A DNA stretch of 41,487 bases from JANXAZ01 sp037446605 (GCA_037446605.1 JBBIIE010000014.1:1-41487), one strand, 5' to 3'. Positions 16,460-25,688 are shown, counted from the stretch's first letter. Translations and numbers: made by a program. The notes: generated by a model from the letters alone, not told the origin.

Positions 16460-17182
16460 TCAGAGCGAGCGCGGCCAGCCGTCGGCCGCGAGCGACAGCA
16501 GGAAGGCGATCTCGCCCGCCTGCTGGACCGCACCGAGGCCGTGGCCCGACACGCCGCCCAGCCGGCGGCCGAGCGTCACCGCCACGGCCGCCGTGGCGAG
16601 GCCGGTCCAAAGGAGCGCCTGCACCGCCACCGCGGGCGGCAGGAGTGCCGCCGCGACGGCGCAGGCGAGGCCGAGGCCGAGCGCGACACGCGCCGGATCC
16701 GGCCGTTCGAACGACCCGCCCGCGGCCGGCGGCTGCACCAGCATCACCGCCGGCAGCACGGCGCGCGAGGCGGCGGAGGCGGCCACGAGCGCCGCGGCGA
16801 AGCTCGCCGGGCTCCAGAAGGTCGTGAGTGCCGCGACCCGTGCCAGCAGCGCCAGGATCAGCGCCAGCGTCCCGAACCGTCCGGCGGCGGCATCGCGTCC
16901 GGCGGCGGGCTGGAGCGCGTCGAGGCTGGCGGCCAGGCCGATCTCGTGCAGGGCGCCGGTCGCGAGGATCTGGGTGGCGAGCGCCAGGAGGAGCGCCGGC
17001 AGGCCCGGCAGGCCGGCGAGCCCGGCGAGGAAGAAGACGAGCGCGGCCACCGCACCGACCACCACACCGGCCAGGGGAAACCAGTGCACCGCCTGGAGGA
17101 GCTCGGTCCGGCTCGGTGGGCCGGCGAGCCCGACCGGCAGCCGGGTGAGCACGGCGCAGGCGACCTTGAGGTCGGTCAGCAT
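16460..17182 (-). CDS. CobS-like adenosylcobinamide-GDP ribazoletransferase, active-site residues altered
   Basis: A 240-residue polytopic membrane protein with the CobS architecture (LTRLPVG start, FPLAGVVVGA, and a C-terminal LGRRLGGVSG block). CobS joins activated cobinamide to alpha-ribazole in the last steps of cobalamin assembly. The usual motif GGxHxDGLADxxDG reads GALHEIGLAASLDA here (76-89), so Asp is Ile81 and Asp is Ala85; Asp88 remains. The later GGxTGDxxGAxxE block reads GGVSGHGLGAVQQ (209-221), with His214 for Asp and Gln221 for Glu. The frame is intact, so this is not a simple pseudogene. It lies in a minus-strand run with cobB and cobI. It may be inactive or repurposed; a second true cobS could exist elsewhere. 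Confidence 0.75.
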   Translation of the reverse strand: MLTDLKVACAVLTRLPVGLAGPPSRTELLQAVHWFPLAGVVVGAVAALVFFLAGLAGLPGLPALLLALATQILATGALHEIGLAASLDALQPAAGRDAAAGRFGTLALILALLARVAALTTFWSPASFAAALVAASAASRAVLPAVMLVQPPAAGGSFERPDPARVALGLGLACAVAAALLPPAVAVQALLWTGLATAAVAVTLGRRLGGVSGHGLGAVQQAGEIAFLLSLAADGWPRSL

Positions 17183-17266
17183 CGTCCGCTTCCGCAGTCG
17201 ACCGACGCGGGGCGCCCGCCGGCTCCCCCGCTCCGCGGCGCCGCGCTCCGTGCCGGCGCCGCCGCC

Positions 17267-18343
17267 TCAGAGCCGCACGACCAGCCGCCGCATGGCGAGC
17301 AGCCGGGCATCGAAGCGGTCGGCATAGACCACGGAGCGCTTGAGGAAGGCCAGGAAGGAGTCGTGGACCCTGCGCGCCAGGGCGTCCTTGGCGGCGATCT
17401 CCTCGAACACAGCGAAGGACTGCTCGCCCATCGCACGCACCACCTCCTCCGGGAAGGCGCGCAGCTCCACCCCCTCGCCCAACAGCGGTACGAAGCTCTC
17501 GATGTTGTGGTAGACGAAATCGGCGAGCGTCTCGTTCGCGGTCGCCGAGGCCGCGGTCTCCACCATCGCCTGCAGGTCGGGCGAGAGCTTGTCCCATTCC
17601 TGCTTGTTGACCAGGATCTCGAGGCCGGGACCGGGCTCGTGGAAGGCCGGGACGTAGTAGTATTTGGCCACCTTCTGCAGGCCGAAGGCGCGATCGTTCC
17701 AGGGACCGATCCACTCGGCGGCGTCGATCGCCCCGCTCATCAGGTTGGGCAGGATCTCGCCGGGCGGGGTCGTGACCGGCGTCGCACCCAGCCGCCGCAT
17801 CACGTCGGCACCCAGGCCGGCGATCCGGATCTTGAGCCCCTGCAGGTCGGCCAGCCCGTTGATCTCCTTGCGGAACCAGCCGCCCGCCTGGACCCCGGAG
17901 GAGCCGGCGTAGAAGGCCACGACGTTGAACGGCGCGTAGGCTTCCTTCCAGAGCTTGCCGCCCTCGCCGTGGTACAGCCACGCGGCCAGCTCGGTGGCGG
18001 TCAGGCCGAACGGCACCCCGGTGAACCAGTGCAGGGAGGGCGACTTCGAGGCCCAGTAGTAGGGGGTGCCGTGGCCGAGCTGGGCGGTCCCGGCGTGCAC
18101 CGCGTCGAACACCTGGAAGGGCGGCACGAGCTCGCCCGCGCCGAACAGCCTGATCTCGATCCGCCCGGCCGACATGGCCTCCAGCCGCCGCGCGAAGCGC
18201 TCGGCGTTGACGGCCACGCCGGGCGTGCCGCGTGGCCAGGGCATGGCCATGCTCCAGCGGATCCGGCCCTGGGCGATCGCCGGCGCGGCGAGCCCGGCCA
18301 CGCTCGCGGCCCCGGCGGTGGCGATCAGGTCGCGTCGCAACAT
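17267..18343 (-). CDS. TRAP transporter substrate-binding protein, TakP/DctP-like
   Basis: A 358-residue periplasmic solute-binding protein. The N-terminus is a twin-arginine-type signal (MLRRDLIATAGAASVAGL, cleavage after AIA). The mature part follows TakP closely: RIEIRLFGAGELVPPFQVFDAV, WFTGVPFGLTATELAAWLYHG, a GLKIRIAG segment with the ligand-binding Arg, AEWIGPWNDRAFGLQKVAKYYY, and FHEPGPGLEILVNK. TakP relatives bind alpha-keto acids, so pyruvate-like substrates are likely. The ATG follows GGAGGAGGAG. No dctQ or dctM permease genes lie in the window, so it is an orphan here. It sits between cobB and the cobS homologue, which is unusual. Specificity is inferred from family only. Confidence 0.9.
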   Translation of the reverse strand: MLRRDLIATAGAASVAGLAAPAIAQGRIRWSMAMPWPRGTPGVAVNAERFARRLEAMSAGRIEIRLFGAGELVPPFQVFDAVHAGTAQLGHGTPYYWASKSPSLHWFTGVPFGLTATELAAWLYHGEGGKLWKEAYAPFNVVAFYAGSSGVQAGGWFRKEINGLADLQGLKIRIAGLGADVMRRLGATPVTTPPGEILPNLMSGAIDAAEWIGPWNDRAFGLQKVAKYYYVPAFHEPGPGLEILVNKQEWDKLSPDLQAMVETAASATANETLADFVYHNIESFVPLLGEGVELRAFPEEVVRAMGEQSFAVFEEIAAKDALARRVHDSFLAFLKRSVVYADRFDARLLAMRRLVVRL

Positions 18344-18419
18344 CGAGCTGCTCCTCCTCCAAGCCGAGCGCTCCCGCTGCTACGGCAAAGACCGGCCGGA
18401 GGCCAGCGGGAGGTCGGCA

Positions 18420-19736
18420 TCATCCACGCTCGCGGTCGATCAGGTGGACCGGCGAGCCGGCCACCGGACCGATCCGGCAGCCGGACGGCCCGAGCTCGCG
18501 CCCGGCCGCGTCCCGCGCGAGCGCGAAGGGCCGGTCGGTCGGCTCGACGATGCGTGCGAGGTGGAACTCGTGACCGTGGTAGGCCGTACCGGCCGCACCG
18601 AGCGGGCCGTCCTCGACCAGCGCGACACGGCGCCAGCCGATCCGCGGGGCCGGCTCGGCGAGGCTCGCCGCCACCGGCAGGAGCCCGGCCATGGCGTGCG
18701 GCCGGCCGCCCTCGTCGACCAGCTCGCGGCCGAGCGCCATGTAGCCGCCGCACTCGCCGTAGACGAAGGCGCCGCGCGCCGCGGCGGCCACGAGGCCGGC
18801 GCGCCAGCGACCCGCGCCGGCCAGTCTCGCCGCGTGCAGCTCGGGATAGCCGCCCGGCAGGAACACGGCATCGGCCGCCGCATCCGGGGGCTCGTCCGCG
18901 AGTGGCGAGAAGGCCACGATCTCCGCCCCGGCCGCCCGCCAGCCGTCGAGGACCGCGGGGTAGGCGAAGCCGAAGGCGGCGTCGCGCGCCACCGCGATGC
19001 GCTGGCCGAGCGGCGGCCAGGGCGGCGCGCCCCTGCCGAGTGCCGAAAGGCTCGGTGGGCGGGCGAGGCGGACCACCCGGTCGAGGTCGAGCCGCTGTGC
19101 CACGAGTGCCCCGGCGCGCTCGACGGCGGCGGCGAGCCGGGGTTGCTCGGCGGCCTGGACCAGACCCAGATGCCGGCTCGGAAGGTCGAGGTGGGCGTCC
19201 TCGGGCAGCCAGCCGAGGATGCGGGTCGAGAACCGCTCCTCGCAGGCACGGGCGAGCAGCCGGGCGTGCTCCTCGCCAGCGACGCGGTTGAACACGAGGC
19301 CGACGATCTCGACCTCCTCGCGCCAGCGCAGGAAGCCTTCGACGAGCGGCGCCACCGAGCCACCGAGCCGCGCGCAGTCGACCACGAGCAGGACCGGGAT
19401 GCCGAGCAGGCCGGCCAGATCGCCGGTCGAGCCGCGCCCGTCCGGCGCGCCGTCGGCGAGCCCCATCATGCCCTCGCCGATCACCAAGTCGACGTCCCGG
19501 GCGGCGGCCTCGAGCGTCCCCACGAGCGTGGCCAGACGCATCGCCCAGCTGTCGAGATTGTACGCCGGCCGCCCGGTGACCCGCTCGTGGAAGGCCGGAT
19601 CGATGAAGTCCGGGCCGGCCTTGAACGAGCCGACGCGCAGGCCGCGCGCGGCGAGCGCCGCGAGGAGTCCCAGGCACAGGATCGTCTTGCCCGAGCCGGT
19701 CATCGGGGCGGCGATCAGCAGGGCGGGCGCGGTCAT
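18420..19736 (-). CDS. cobB: Cobyrinate a,c-diamide synthase
   Basis: A 438-residue glutamine-dependent amidotransferase that amidates the a and c side chains of (hydrogeno)cobyrinate, using ATP and glutamine. The P-loop APMTGSGKT is at 10-18. The dethiobiotin-synthetase-like domain continues with FKAGPDFIDPAFH, LDSWAM and GEGMMGLADG. The class I glutamine amidotransferase domain has LPGGYPELHAARLA, the nucleophile Cys329 in YGECGGYMALG, and the catalytic His in YHGHEFHLARI. All catalytic elements are present. CobI is 79 bases upstream on the same strand. Whether the pathway is aerobic or anaerobic cannot be decided here; the clade usually uses the aerobic route. Confidence 0.94.
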   Translation of the reverse strand: MTAPALLIAAPMTGSGKTILCLGLLAALAARGLRVGSFKAGPDFIDPAFHERVTGRPAYNLDSWAMRLATLVGTLEAAARDVDLVIGEGMMGLADGAPDGRGSTGDLAGLLGIPVLLVVDCARLGGSVAPLVEGFLRWREEVEIVGLVFNRVAGEEHARLLARACEERFSTRILGWLPEDAHLDLPSRHLGLVQAAEQPRLAAAVERAGALVAQRLDLDRVVRLARPPSLSALGRGAPPWPPLGQRIAVARDAAFGFAYPAVLDGWRAAGAEIVAFSPLADEPPDAAADAVFLPGGYPELHAARLAGAGRWRAGLVAAAARGAFVYGECGGYMALGRELVDEGGRPHAMAGLLPVAASLAEPAPRIGWRRVALVEDGPLGAAGTAYHGHEFHLARIVEPTDRPFALARDAAGRELGPSGCRIGPVAGSPVHLIDRERG

Positions 19737-19815
19737 GGCGCGGCGGCCTCTCGGGGCGACCCGGGCGGTGCCACACTAGCCGGTCCGTGCCGGCGCGCCA
19801 GCGGCCGCTCCGGGC

Positions 19816-20532
19816 TCAGCCGGTACGCTCGGCACCGGCGGGAGCGCGGGCCGCCAGCACCAGCGCGCCGGGGCCGACGGCCTCGACCGCCACCTCGCGC
19901 AGCGGCCGGGCGCGCGCACCGGGCTCGCCCGGACCATCGACCAGCAGCGCGCCCTGCACCATCCGGCAGGTCGCGAGCGCCTGGCGGACCTTGCCCAGAT
20001 GGCGGCCGACCCGGACCAGCACCGCCCGGTCGACATCCGCGAGGATCGCCTCGAGCCGGCGCTGGGGCAGCGAGGCCGGCACCACCGCCAGCGCCTGCTC
20101 GCGCAGCGCCAACGGCCAGAGTGCGGCTGCCGCGGCCGCGGCGAAGCCGGTGATGCCGGGCACCGCGACGCTCTCGAAGCGGGTCCCGAGTCGCTCGATC
20201 AGGGCGGCGAAGGTGCCGTGCAGCAGCGGGTCGCCCTCGCACAGGAACACCACGTCGTTGCCCTGGCCGAGCTCGCCCACGATCCCGGTCGCGAGCTGGC
20301 CGTAGGCGCGCGAGGTGGCGGCCGCATCGGCGCCGGCGGGCAGCACCGCGACGAGCTCGCGGGTGCCCGGCCGCAGCTCCGCGGCGGCCGTCTCGCGGGC
20401 GCGGCTCGCCCGGCCGGCGGACGCCACGAACGCCACCACCTGCGCCCCCTGCAGGATGCGGACGGCCTTCACGGTCAGCAGATCGGGATCGCCCGGGCCC
20501 GTGCCCAGGCCGATGAGCTTGCCGCGGCGCAT
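19816..20532 (-). CDS. cobI: Precorrin-2 C20-methyltransferase
   Basis: A 238-residue SAM-dependent tetrapyrrole methylase that methylates precorrin-2 at C20 in corrin ring synthesis. The N-terminal motif KLIGLGTGPGDPDLLTVKAVR is the CobI/CbiL-type glycine-rich entry. The SAM-binding segment VVFLCEGDPLLHGTF follows, then SVAVPGITGFAAAAA. Length matches the family. The ATG is preceded by GAGGGGCGG. It heads the minus-strand cobalamin group (cobI, cobB, then a TRAP binding protein and a cobS homologue). I looked for a B12-box riboswitch in the 124 bases upstream and saw none. Confidence 0.92.
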   Translation of the reverse strand: MRRGKLIGLGTGPGDPDLLTVKAVRILQGAQVVAFVASAGRASRARETAAAELRPGTRELVAVLPAGADAAATSRAYGQLATGIVGELGQGNDVVFLCEGDPLLHGTFAALIERLGTRFESVAVPGITGFAAAAAAALWPLALREQALAVVPASLPQRRLEAILADVDRAVLVRVGRHLGKVRQALATCRMVQGALLVDGPGEPGARARPLREVAVEAVGPGALVLAARAPAGAERTG

Positions 20533-20656
20533 CGCCCGCCCCTCGTGCCCGGGCCTCGGCCAGCCCGAGCCCGCAGCGCACGCTCGACGTCACGGCGTCC
20601 CGCTCGCGGAGGCACCTCACCCCGGAACGGCGGAGCCGCGACCCGCCCGAAGCTCT

Positions 20657-22159
20657 CTACACGCTCGGGCCGGAACCGTCCATCGGTGCCGCGGCGGCGG
20701 CGCGCGGGGCGACCGCGCCGTCGGCCGGTCCGCCGAGCAGGCCGAGGATCTCGTCGCGGGCGACCGCCCCGGTGGCGCGGAGGAGCGCAAGATAGGCGAG
20801 ACCCACGAGCGCGAGCTCGGCGACCAGCCAGAGGCCTCGGCCCGGCACGACCGAGGCGAGCGCCGCGGCACCGGCCCCGGCCAGGAGGATGCGCACCAGC
20901 AGGGCGGGCTCGAGCAGCGGGCCGACCAGCCGGTGGACGGCCAGTGCGCCGATCGTGCAGGCGAACAGCCCGGCCCCGAGCGAGCCGAGCGCCGTGCCCA
21001 AGGCCCCGTGCAGCACCGTGCCGAGCGGCAGCAGCACGAGACCCGCGGCCGCCGCGGCCGGCGCGAGGAGCGCCGAGATCCGCTCGCGGCCGGCGGCGAG
21101 CAGCACCGAGCCGAGCGTCACGAAGCCGGTGTAGAGCACGCCGTGGGCGAGGATCAGGAGCGCCAGGAGCGGCCCACCCTCGGCGAAGGCCGGGCCGAAG
21201 ACGGTGGCCAGGATCGCCCGCGCCTCGACCGCCCCGACCGCGGCCAAGGGCACGAGCAGGACGAGCATCCAGCGGGTCCCCTCGCGCAGCGCGGCGAGGG
21301 CAGCCCGTCGATCGCCGCTCCCGAGCGCCCGGGCGATGGTCGGCACGAGGATCGAGGTCCCGACGAACGCCAGGAGGTTGGGCAGGCGGGCGAGGTTCAG
21401 GGCGGCCGTGTACCAGCCCTTCACCTCGGGCGCGATCGCCGTGCCGAAAGCATTGAGCGCCCACAGGTCGAGCTGGCTCAACAGGCCCGAGGCTCCCCAG
21501 GCGACGGCCACCGGCGCGGCCACGGCGAGGATCGGGCCGAACCCGTCGAGGCGCGGACCGAGCACGCCCGGACCGAGCCGGGCGAACGCCGCGAGGAGGC
21601 CGCAGAGCGAGGAGGCCACGGTGACCCAGAGCGCCGCCTCGATGGTGAGCCCGAAGGGAAGGACGAGCAGCAGGCCCGCGATGCGCGTGCCGGCGTAGAC
21701 GAGATTGGCCGTGCCCTCGAGCACGAAGTCGCGTCGGCCGTTCAGCACCGCGACCGCGACGGCGAAGAGGCCGAAGGGCACGATGTCCAGGGCGGCGATG
21801 CGCAGGAGCCGCGTACCCTCCGGGATCGAGAAGACTTCCTCGAGCCTCGGGGCGGCGAACCAGAGGCCGAGGAAGAGCAGGGCGAAGAGCAGTCCCACGA
21901 GCGTGGTCGCGCGGCGCTCGAGCAGTCGATCCCGGCCGCCCGCCTCGGCGACCAGCCGGCTGGTGGCCTGGGGGATGCCGAGGCGACCGATCTGCTCGAC
22001 CCCGGCGAGGATCGAGTAGACGATGCCCCAGACGCCGTAGGCGGCGGGGCCGAGTTCACGGGCGAGCAACAGGGCGGCCACGAAGCCGGCGAGTGCCAGG
22101 GCGAGCTGGCCCGCGCCGACCACGAGCGTACCGCGTGCGGTCCGGGCGGTCTCGGTCAT
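20657..22159 (-). CDS. Oligosaccharide flippase (Wzx/MATE-like, polysaccharide biosynthesis protein)
   Basis: A 500-residue membrane protein with about 12-14 hydrophobic segments. It starts ARGTLVVGAGQLALALAGFVAALLLARELGPAAYGVWG, the usual entry of the polysaccharide_synt/MVF flippase family (first helix, then LG.AAYG). Members move lipid-linked oligosaccharides or related lipids across the inner membrane. The C-terminal ~25 residues are an Ala/Pro-rich tail. Its ATG overlaps the asparagine synthetase stop (ATGA, 22156-22159). It is the last gene of the nine-gene minus-strand operon, so it probably exports the glycan made by the two upstream glycosyltransferases. The cargo is unknown. Confidence 0.88.
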   Translation of the reverse strand: MTETARTARGTLVVGAGQLALALAGFVAALLLARELGPAAYGVWGIVYSILAGVEQIGRLGIPQATSRLVAEAGGRDRLLERRATTLVGLLFALLFLGLWFAAPRLEEVFSIPEGTRLLRIAALDIVPFGLFAVAVAVLNGRRDFVLEGTANLVYAGTRIAGLLLVLPFGLTIEAALWVTVASSLCGLLAAFARLGPGVLGPRLDGFGPILAVAAPVAVAWGASGLLSQLDLWALNAFGTAIAPEVKGWYTAALNLARLPNLLAFVGTSILVPTIARALGSGDRRAALAALREGTRWMLVLLVPLAAVGAVEARAILATVFGPAFAEGGPLLALLILAHGVLYTGFVTLGSVLLAAGRERISALLAPAAAAAGLVLLPLGTVLHGALGTALGSLGAGLFACTIGALAVHRLVGPLLEPALLVRILLAGAGAAALASVVPGRGLWLVAELALVGLAYLALLRATGAVARDEILGLLGGPADGAVAPRAAAAAPMDGSGPSV

Positions 22160-24060
22160 CGACCGGGCGCCACCCCGCCGCGCGGCTCGAAGCCCGCGAG
22201 CCAATCCTCGACCTCGCCCAGCCCCTGACCCATGAGGTTGAGCCGGCCCCAGATCTCGAGGGTCACGAGGCCGAAGAAGGCGTGCACCCAACGCTCCGCC
22301 CGCCCGACCAGCCGGTCGAGGGCGCGCCGACCGAAGCCGAGCCGGCTCTCCAGGAAGCCGTCGCGGAAGAACTCCGGGCGCGCATAGGGGCGGGACCAGT
22401 CGGCGAGCGGCAGGGGAAAGCCCATCTTCCTGCGGAACACGAGGTCCTTCGGCATGTGCCGGACCGCCACCTGCTTCAGGACCCATTTGTCGGCATGACG
22501 GCCGAGCTTGTAGTCGAGCGGCAGGTTGACCGCCCGACGCACCAGCCGCGGGTCGAGGAACGGTACCCGGCACTCGACAGAGGCGCCCATGCTCGTCCGG
22601 TCGAGCCGGCGCAGCAAGGGGCTCAGGAAGTCCGAGAGATCGGCGAGCATGGCGCCCAGGATCTCGCGGTCCTCCACCCGCTCGACGAAGCCGTAGGCGT
22701 CGACGCACGCGCCGAGCCACTCCTGGCGCTGGCCACGGTCGACCAGCTGGACCATGGGCGGCAGCAACTCGCGGAAGCGGATCGAGGTGACCGGCAGCTC
22801 GGCCTCGGCGTAGAGCAGAAGGGCGAGCGTCTCGCGCACGACGGCCGGAAGTCCGGCCAGCCACGGCTTGAGCCGCTGCAGGCGGCGGCGGCGGCGATAG
22901 GCCCAGGAGTAGCCGCCGAAGAGCTCGTCGGCGCCCTCGCCCGCGAGCGCCACGATCACGCCGTGTCCGCGCACCACCTCGCTGATCAGGTGGTAGGCGA
23001 CCGAGTTCGGATGCGTGAGCGGCAGGTCGGACAGCCACACGGTCCGCGCGAGGGCGCGACGGAAGCCCGGCCCGTCGAGCGTCATGGGCACGAAGGCGAG
23101 CCCCTTCTCGCGGCAGAGCGCCTCGGCGAAGGGTCGCTCGTCGTGTTCGGGGAAGCCCGCGATGGAGACGTGGAACGCCTTGAGGTCGCGCCGCTCCTCG
23201 GCGGCGAGCGCGGTCAGCACGGAGGAGTCGAGGCCGCCCGAGAGGAGCGTGCCGACCGGCACGTCGGAGACCAGCTGCTCGCGGACGATGCCGCGGAGCG
23301 CGGCGTGCACCTCCTCGACCACCGCCTCGGGGGCGAGCGCGCGGGCACGGCGGAACTCGGCCGGATCGACCGCGTCGGTCGGCCGGAAGTAGCCGGCGTG
23401 CCGCCGCCCGCCCCTGCCCAGGACCACGAGCTCGCCGGGCAGCACCGCCTCGAGCCCACGCACGAGCGTGCCGCGGGTCGGCGAATCCAGGTTGCGATAG
23501 AGCTGCCACTCGAGCAGGGCCGCGTCGTCGACCCTGGGGTCGGGATGCTCGGGCAGGAGTGCCTTGATCTCGGAGGCGAACAGGAAGAGGTCGCCACTCT
23601 CCAGGTAATAGAGCGGCTTCACGCCCAGATGGTCGCGGGCGAGCCAAAGCTCCTGGCGCTCCCGGTCCCAGAGCGCGAAAGCCAGGATGCCCGCCAGCCT
23701 GGGGAGGACCTCATTGCCCCAGGTGATCAGGCTCTGCAGGACCACCTCGGTGTCGCCGGTCGAGCGGAAGTCGACGCCGCGGGCACGCAGCTCGGCCCGC
23801 AGCTCGGCGGCGTTGTAGAGCTCGCCATTGTAGGCGAGGGCGAAGCGGCCGCTCGGATCGACCATCGGCATGTGGCCGGCCGGCGACAGATCCTGGATCG
23901 CCAGGCGGCGCGAGCCCAGGCAGACCGGTCCGTCGCTCCAGATGCCCTCGTCGTCCGGGCCGCGATGGGCGATCGCCCGGCACATCCGCGCCACCACCGG
24001 CGCGTACTGGGCACCGGTCATGTCGGGGCCGCGGCAAAGCACGCCCGCCAGTCCGCACAT
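22156..24060 (-). CDS. Asparagine synthase (glutamine-hydrolysing) family amidotransferase
   Basis: A 634-residue AsnB-type protein. The class II glutaminase domain begins MCGLAGVL with nucleophile Cys2 and contains HRGPDDEG, SRRLAIQDLS and YNGELYN. The synthetase domain has the ATP pyrophosphatase motif SGGLDSSVL near residue 265, ALAGEGADELFGGYSW, and EFFRDG near the end. Both halves are intact. Asparagine formation is possible, but AsnB relatives inside glycan clusters often amidate sugar carboxyls or similar groups, and this position suggests that. The ATG at 24060 is chosen because Cys must be residue 2. It lies 31 bases after an AP-superfamily gene. Confidence 0.9.
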   Translation of the reverse strand: MCGLAGVLCRGPDMTGAQYAPVVARMCRAIAHRGPDDEGIWSDGPVCLGSRRLAIQDLSPAGHMPMVDPSGRFALAYNGELYNAAELRAELRARGVDFRSTGDTEVVLQSLITWGNEVLPRLAGILAFALWDRERQELWLARDHLGVKPLYYLESGDLFLFASEIKALLPEHPDPRVDDAALLEWQLYRNLDSPTRGTLVRGLEAVLPGELVVLGRGGRRHAGYFRPTDAVDPAEFRRARALAPEAVVEEVHAALRGIVREQLVSDVPVGTLLSGGLDSSVLTALAAEERRDLKAFHVSIAGFPEHDERPFAEALCREKGLAFVPMTLDGPGFRRALARTVWLSDLPLTHPNSVAYHLISEVVRGHGVIVALAGEGADELFGGYSWAYRRRRRLQRLKPWLAGLPAVVRETLALLLYAEAELPVTSIRFRELLPPMVQLVDRGQRQEWLGACVDAYGFVERVEDREILGAMLADLSDFLSPLLRRLDRTSMGASVECRVPFLDPRLVRRAVNLPLDYKLGRHADKWVLKQVAVRHMPKDLVFRRKMGFPLPLADWSRPYARPEFFRDGFLESRLGFGRRALDRLVGRAERWVHAFFGLVTLEIWGRLNLMGQGLGEVEDWLAGFEPRGGVAPGR

Positions 24061-24091
24061 CGGCCCACCCCCCAAGCTGCCGTGGCGGACC

Positions 24092-25675
24092 CTAGGCCAC
24101 GCTGGTTAACAGACCCCTAGCGAGGCCCGCCGTCCGCTCGCGGCCCTCGAAGTGGGCGGGGGGGTCCACTCCCAGCAACGCCAGCACGGTAGCCGGCACG
24201 TCGAGGATGTGGCCACCCTCGAGCCGCGCCCCCGCCGCCACCCCGGCCCCGATCGCCGCGAGGAAGGCGTTCGGGCGGTGGTTGCCGGTGTAGTAGGCGG
24301 GCGTCTCGTGGCCGCACTTGCCGCAGACCAGCCCGGCACGCGGTCCCTGGAGCCGGTCGAGCACCTGCGCCGTCTCGTCCCAGCTGATCACCACGTCCGG
24401 CAAATGGCGCCGCTCGCTGCCCGGGAACAGCTCGTCGATCAGGCTCACCCGCCCGGCGACGCGGCCGTTGCTCGGGTTGGTGAGCGCCGCCAGTTCCTCG
24501 GCGAGCAGCCCGAGCAGCTCCGTGTAGCCGGCGCCGGGATCGACGATGCCCCTGGGCTCGCGCCCGGCCAGGTTGAGGCGCACGAAGCCTTCGTTGTTGT
24601 TGTGGATCGGGAAGGCCTTGGTGCGGCTCCAGTCGATGTCGGCGTTCATCCACTTGAGCGAGAGCCGGTACTTGACGCTGCGCGGCAGGCAGCGGCTCAC
24701 CGCCATCCGCACCGGCAGCGGGATCGCCTCGCGCAGGCTCGCAGCGAGGCTGCGCTTGGGGGCCGCCGCCGCGCTCGCCTGGCTCTGGCCCACACCGGGG
24801 GCGAAGTAGAGGTCGAGCCGGTGCAGGAACTCGCCCATCAGGTGCGCCCCCGAATAGTTGGGGCCCATCCCGTCGCCGGAGACGAGGAGTGCGGTGGTGC
24901 GATCGTCCAGATGCCGCCCGAGGAGCTCGCCGATCGCCCGGTCGACCGCGGCGTACACGTCGAGCAGCGGGTGCGGCAGGCCGGCGATCGGCCGGTGCGT
25001 GGGATAGCTCGGGTCGCCCGTGTGCCAGAGATAATGGCCCGCGCCGTGCGGCTCGCCGAACGTCACGAAGGCCATGTCCCAGTCGGGCCGGCTGCGCAGC
25101 AGCCAGTCGGCGGCGCGCCCCTTGGCGGCGGCCGCCTCGACCAGCCGGTCGCGGAACCAGAGCTGGTCCGGGACGGTGACCTGGGCGCTGTGCTCGGGCG
25201 CGGGGTAGGGGCCGACCTCGCGGATCAGCGCGTCGCGCAGGCCCTCGGGTGAGGCGAAGGGCTCGCCGAACCAGGTCCAGGTGCCCCACTCGCCGACCTG
25301 CAGCCCGCGGAAGCCGGGCAGGCGGCTGTCCATGAAGGCGTCGAACACGATGCAGCGGCGGCCCGCATCGTCGAGCTGCTTCCAGAACGGCGGCAGCGCC
25401 GCCCAGGTCGGGTCGGTGCGGTGCACCAGCTGGTCACCGGCGCGCACCTGGTAGGCGTGGTAGAGCCCGTGCCGGCCGGGACCGGCGCCGGTGTAGATGG
25501 TGGGCCAGGCGGAGACGTGCAGCACCTCGGCCGTGGTCGCGAGGCGCGACCACGATCCCTCGGCCATCAGCCGGGCGAAGGTCGGCAGGTGACCGGCCCG
25601 CGCCCACGCCTCGATGAGCTGCGCATCGGCGCTGTCGAGGCCGATCAGGAGGACGCGACGGCTGCGCTCGGCCAC
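24092..25675 (-). CDS. Alkaline phosphatase superfamily protein (type I phosphodiesterase/nucleotide pyrophosphatase-like), copy 1
   Basis: A 527-residue protein of the AP superfamily. The first metal motif reads LIGLDSAD (Asp14). The region where the nucleophile is expected is LHVSAWPTIYTG, Ser55 being the best candidate, followed by GAGPGRHGLYH. Later blocks are FVTFGEPHGAGHYLWH and LLVSGDGMGPNYSGAHL; the second replaces the usual SDHG-type metal motif with SGDG. The C-terminal part has AGREPRGIVDPGAGY and LPDVVISWDE. No signal peptide or membrane helix is seen. The start is GTG with GAGGAG upstream. It is related to the gene at 26720-28279, and a Gfo/Idh/MocA gene lies between them. It could act as a phosphohydrolase or phosphotransferase in glycan synthesis; this is inference. 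Confidence 0.8.
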   Translation of the reverse strand: MAERSRRVLLIGLDSADAQLIEAWARAGHLPTFARLMAEGSWSRLATTAEVLHVSAWPTIYTGAGPGRHGLYHAYQVRAGDQLVHRTDPTWAALPPFWKQLDDAGRRCIVFDAFMDSRLPGFRGLQVGEWGTWTWFGEPFASPEGLRDALIREVGPYPAPEHSAQVTVPDQLWFRDRLVEAAAAKGRAADWLLRSRPDWDMAFVTFGEPHGAGHYLWHTGDPSYPTHRPIAGLPHPLLDVYAAVDRAIGELLGRHLDDRTTALLVSGDGMGPNYSGAHLMGEFLHRLDLYFAPGVGQSQASAAAAPKRSLAASLREAIPLPVRMAVSRCLPRSVKYRLSLKWMNADIDWSRTKAFPIHNNNEGFVRLNLAGREPRGIVDPGAGYTELLGLLAEELAALTNPSNGRVAGRVSLIDELFPGSERRHLPDVVISWDETAQVLDRLQGPRAGLVCGKCGHETPAYYTGNHRPNAFLAAIGAGVAAGARLEGGHILDVPATVLALLGVDPPAHFEGRERTAGLARGLLTSVA

Positions 25676-25688
25676 GGGCGGCGGCTCC

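Noticed and set aside
16541..19291. A 916-codon plus-strand open frame across the cobalamin/TRAP region
   Set aside because: It runs antisense to three well-recognised genes, has Arg/Ala/Gly-rich low-complexity sequence and no family motifs. Long antisense frames are expected at this GC content.
20533..20656. Possible cobalamin riboswitch upstream of cobI
   Set aside because: I found no B12-box-like core or convincing long-range pairing on the minus strand; GC-rich hairpins alone are not evidence.
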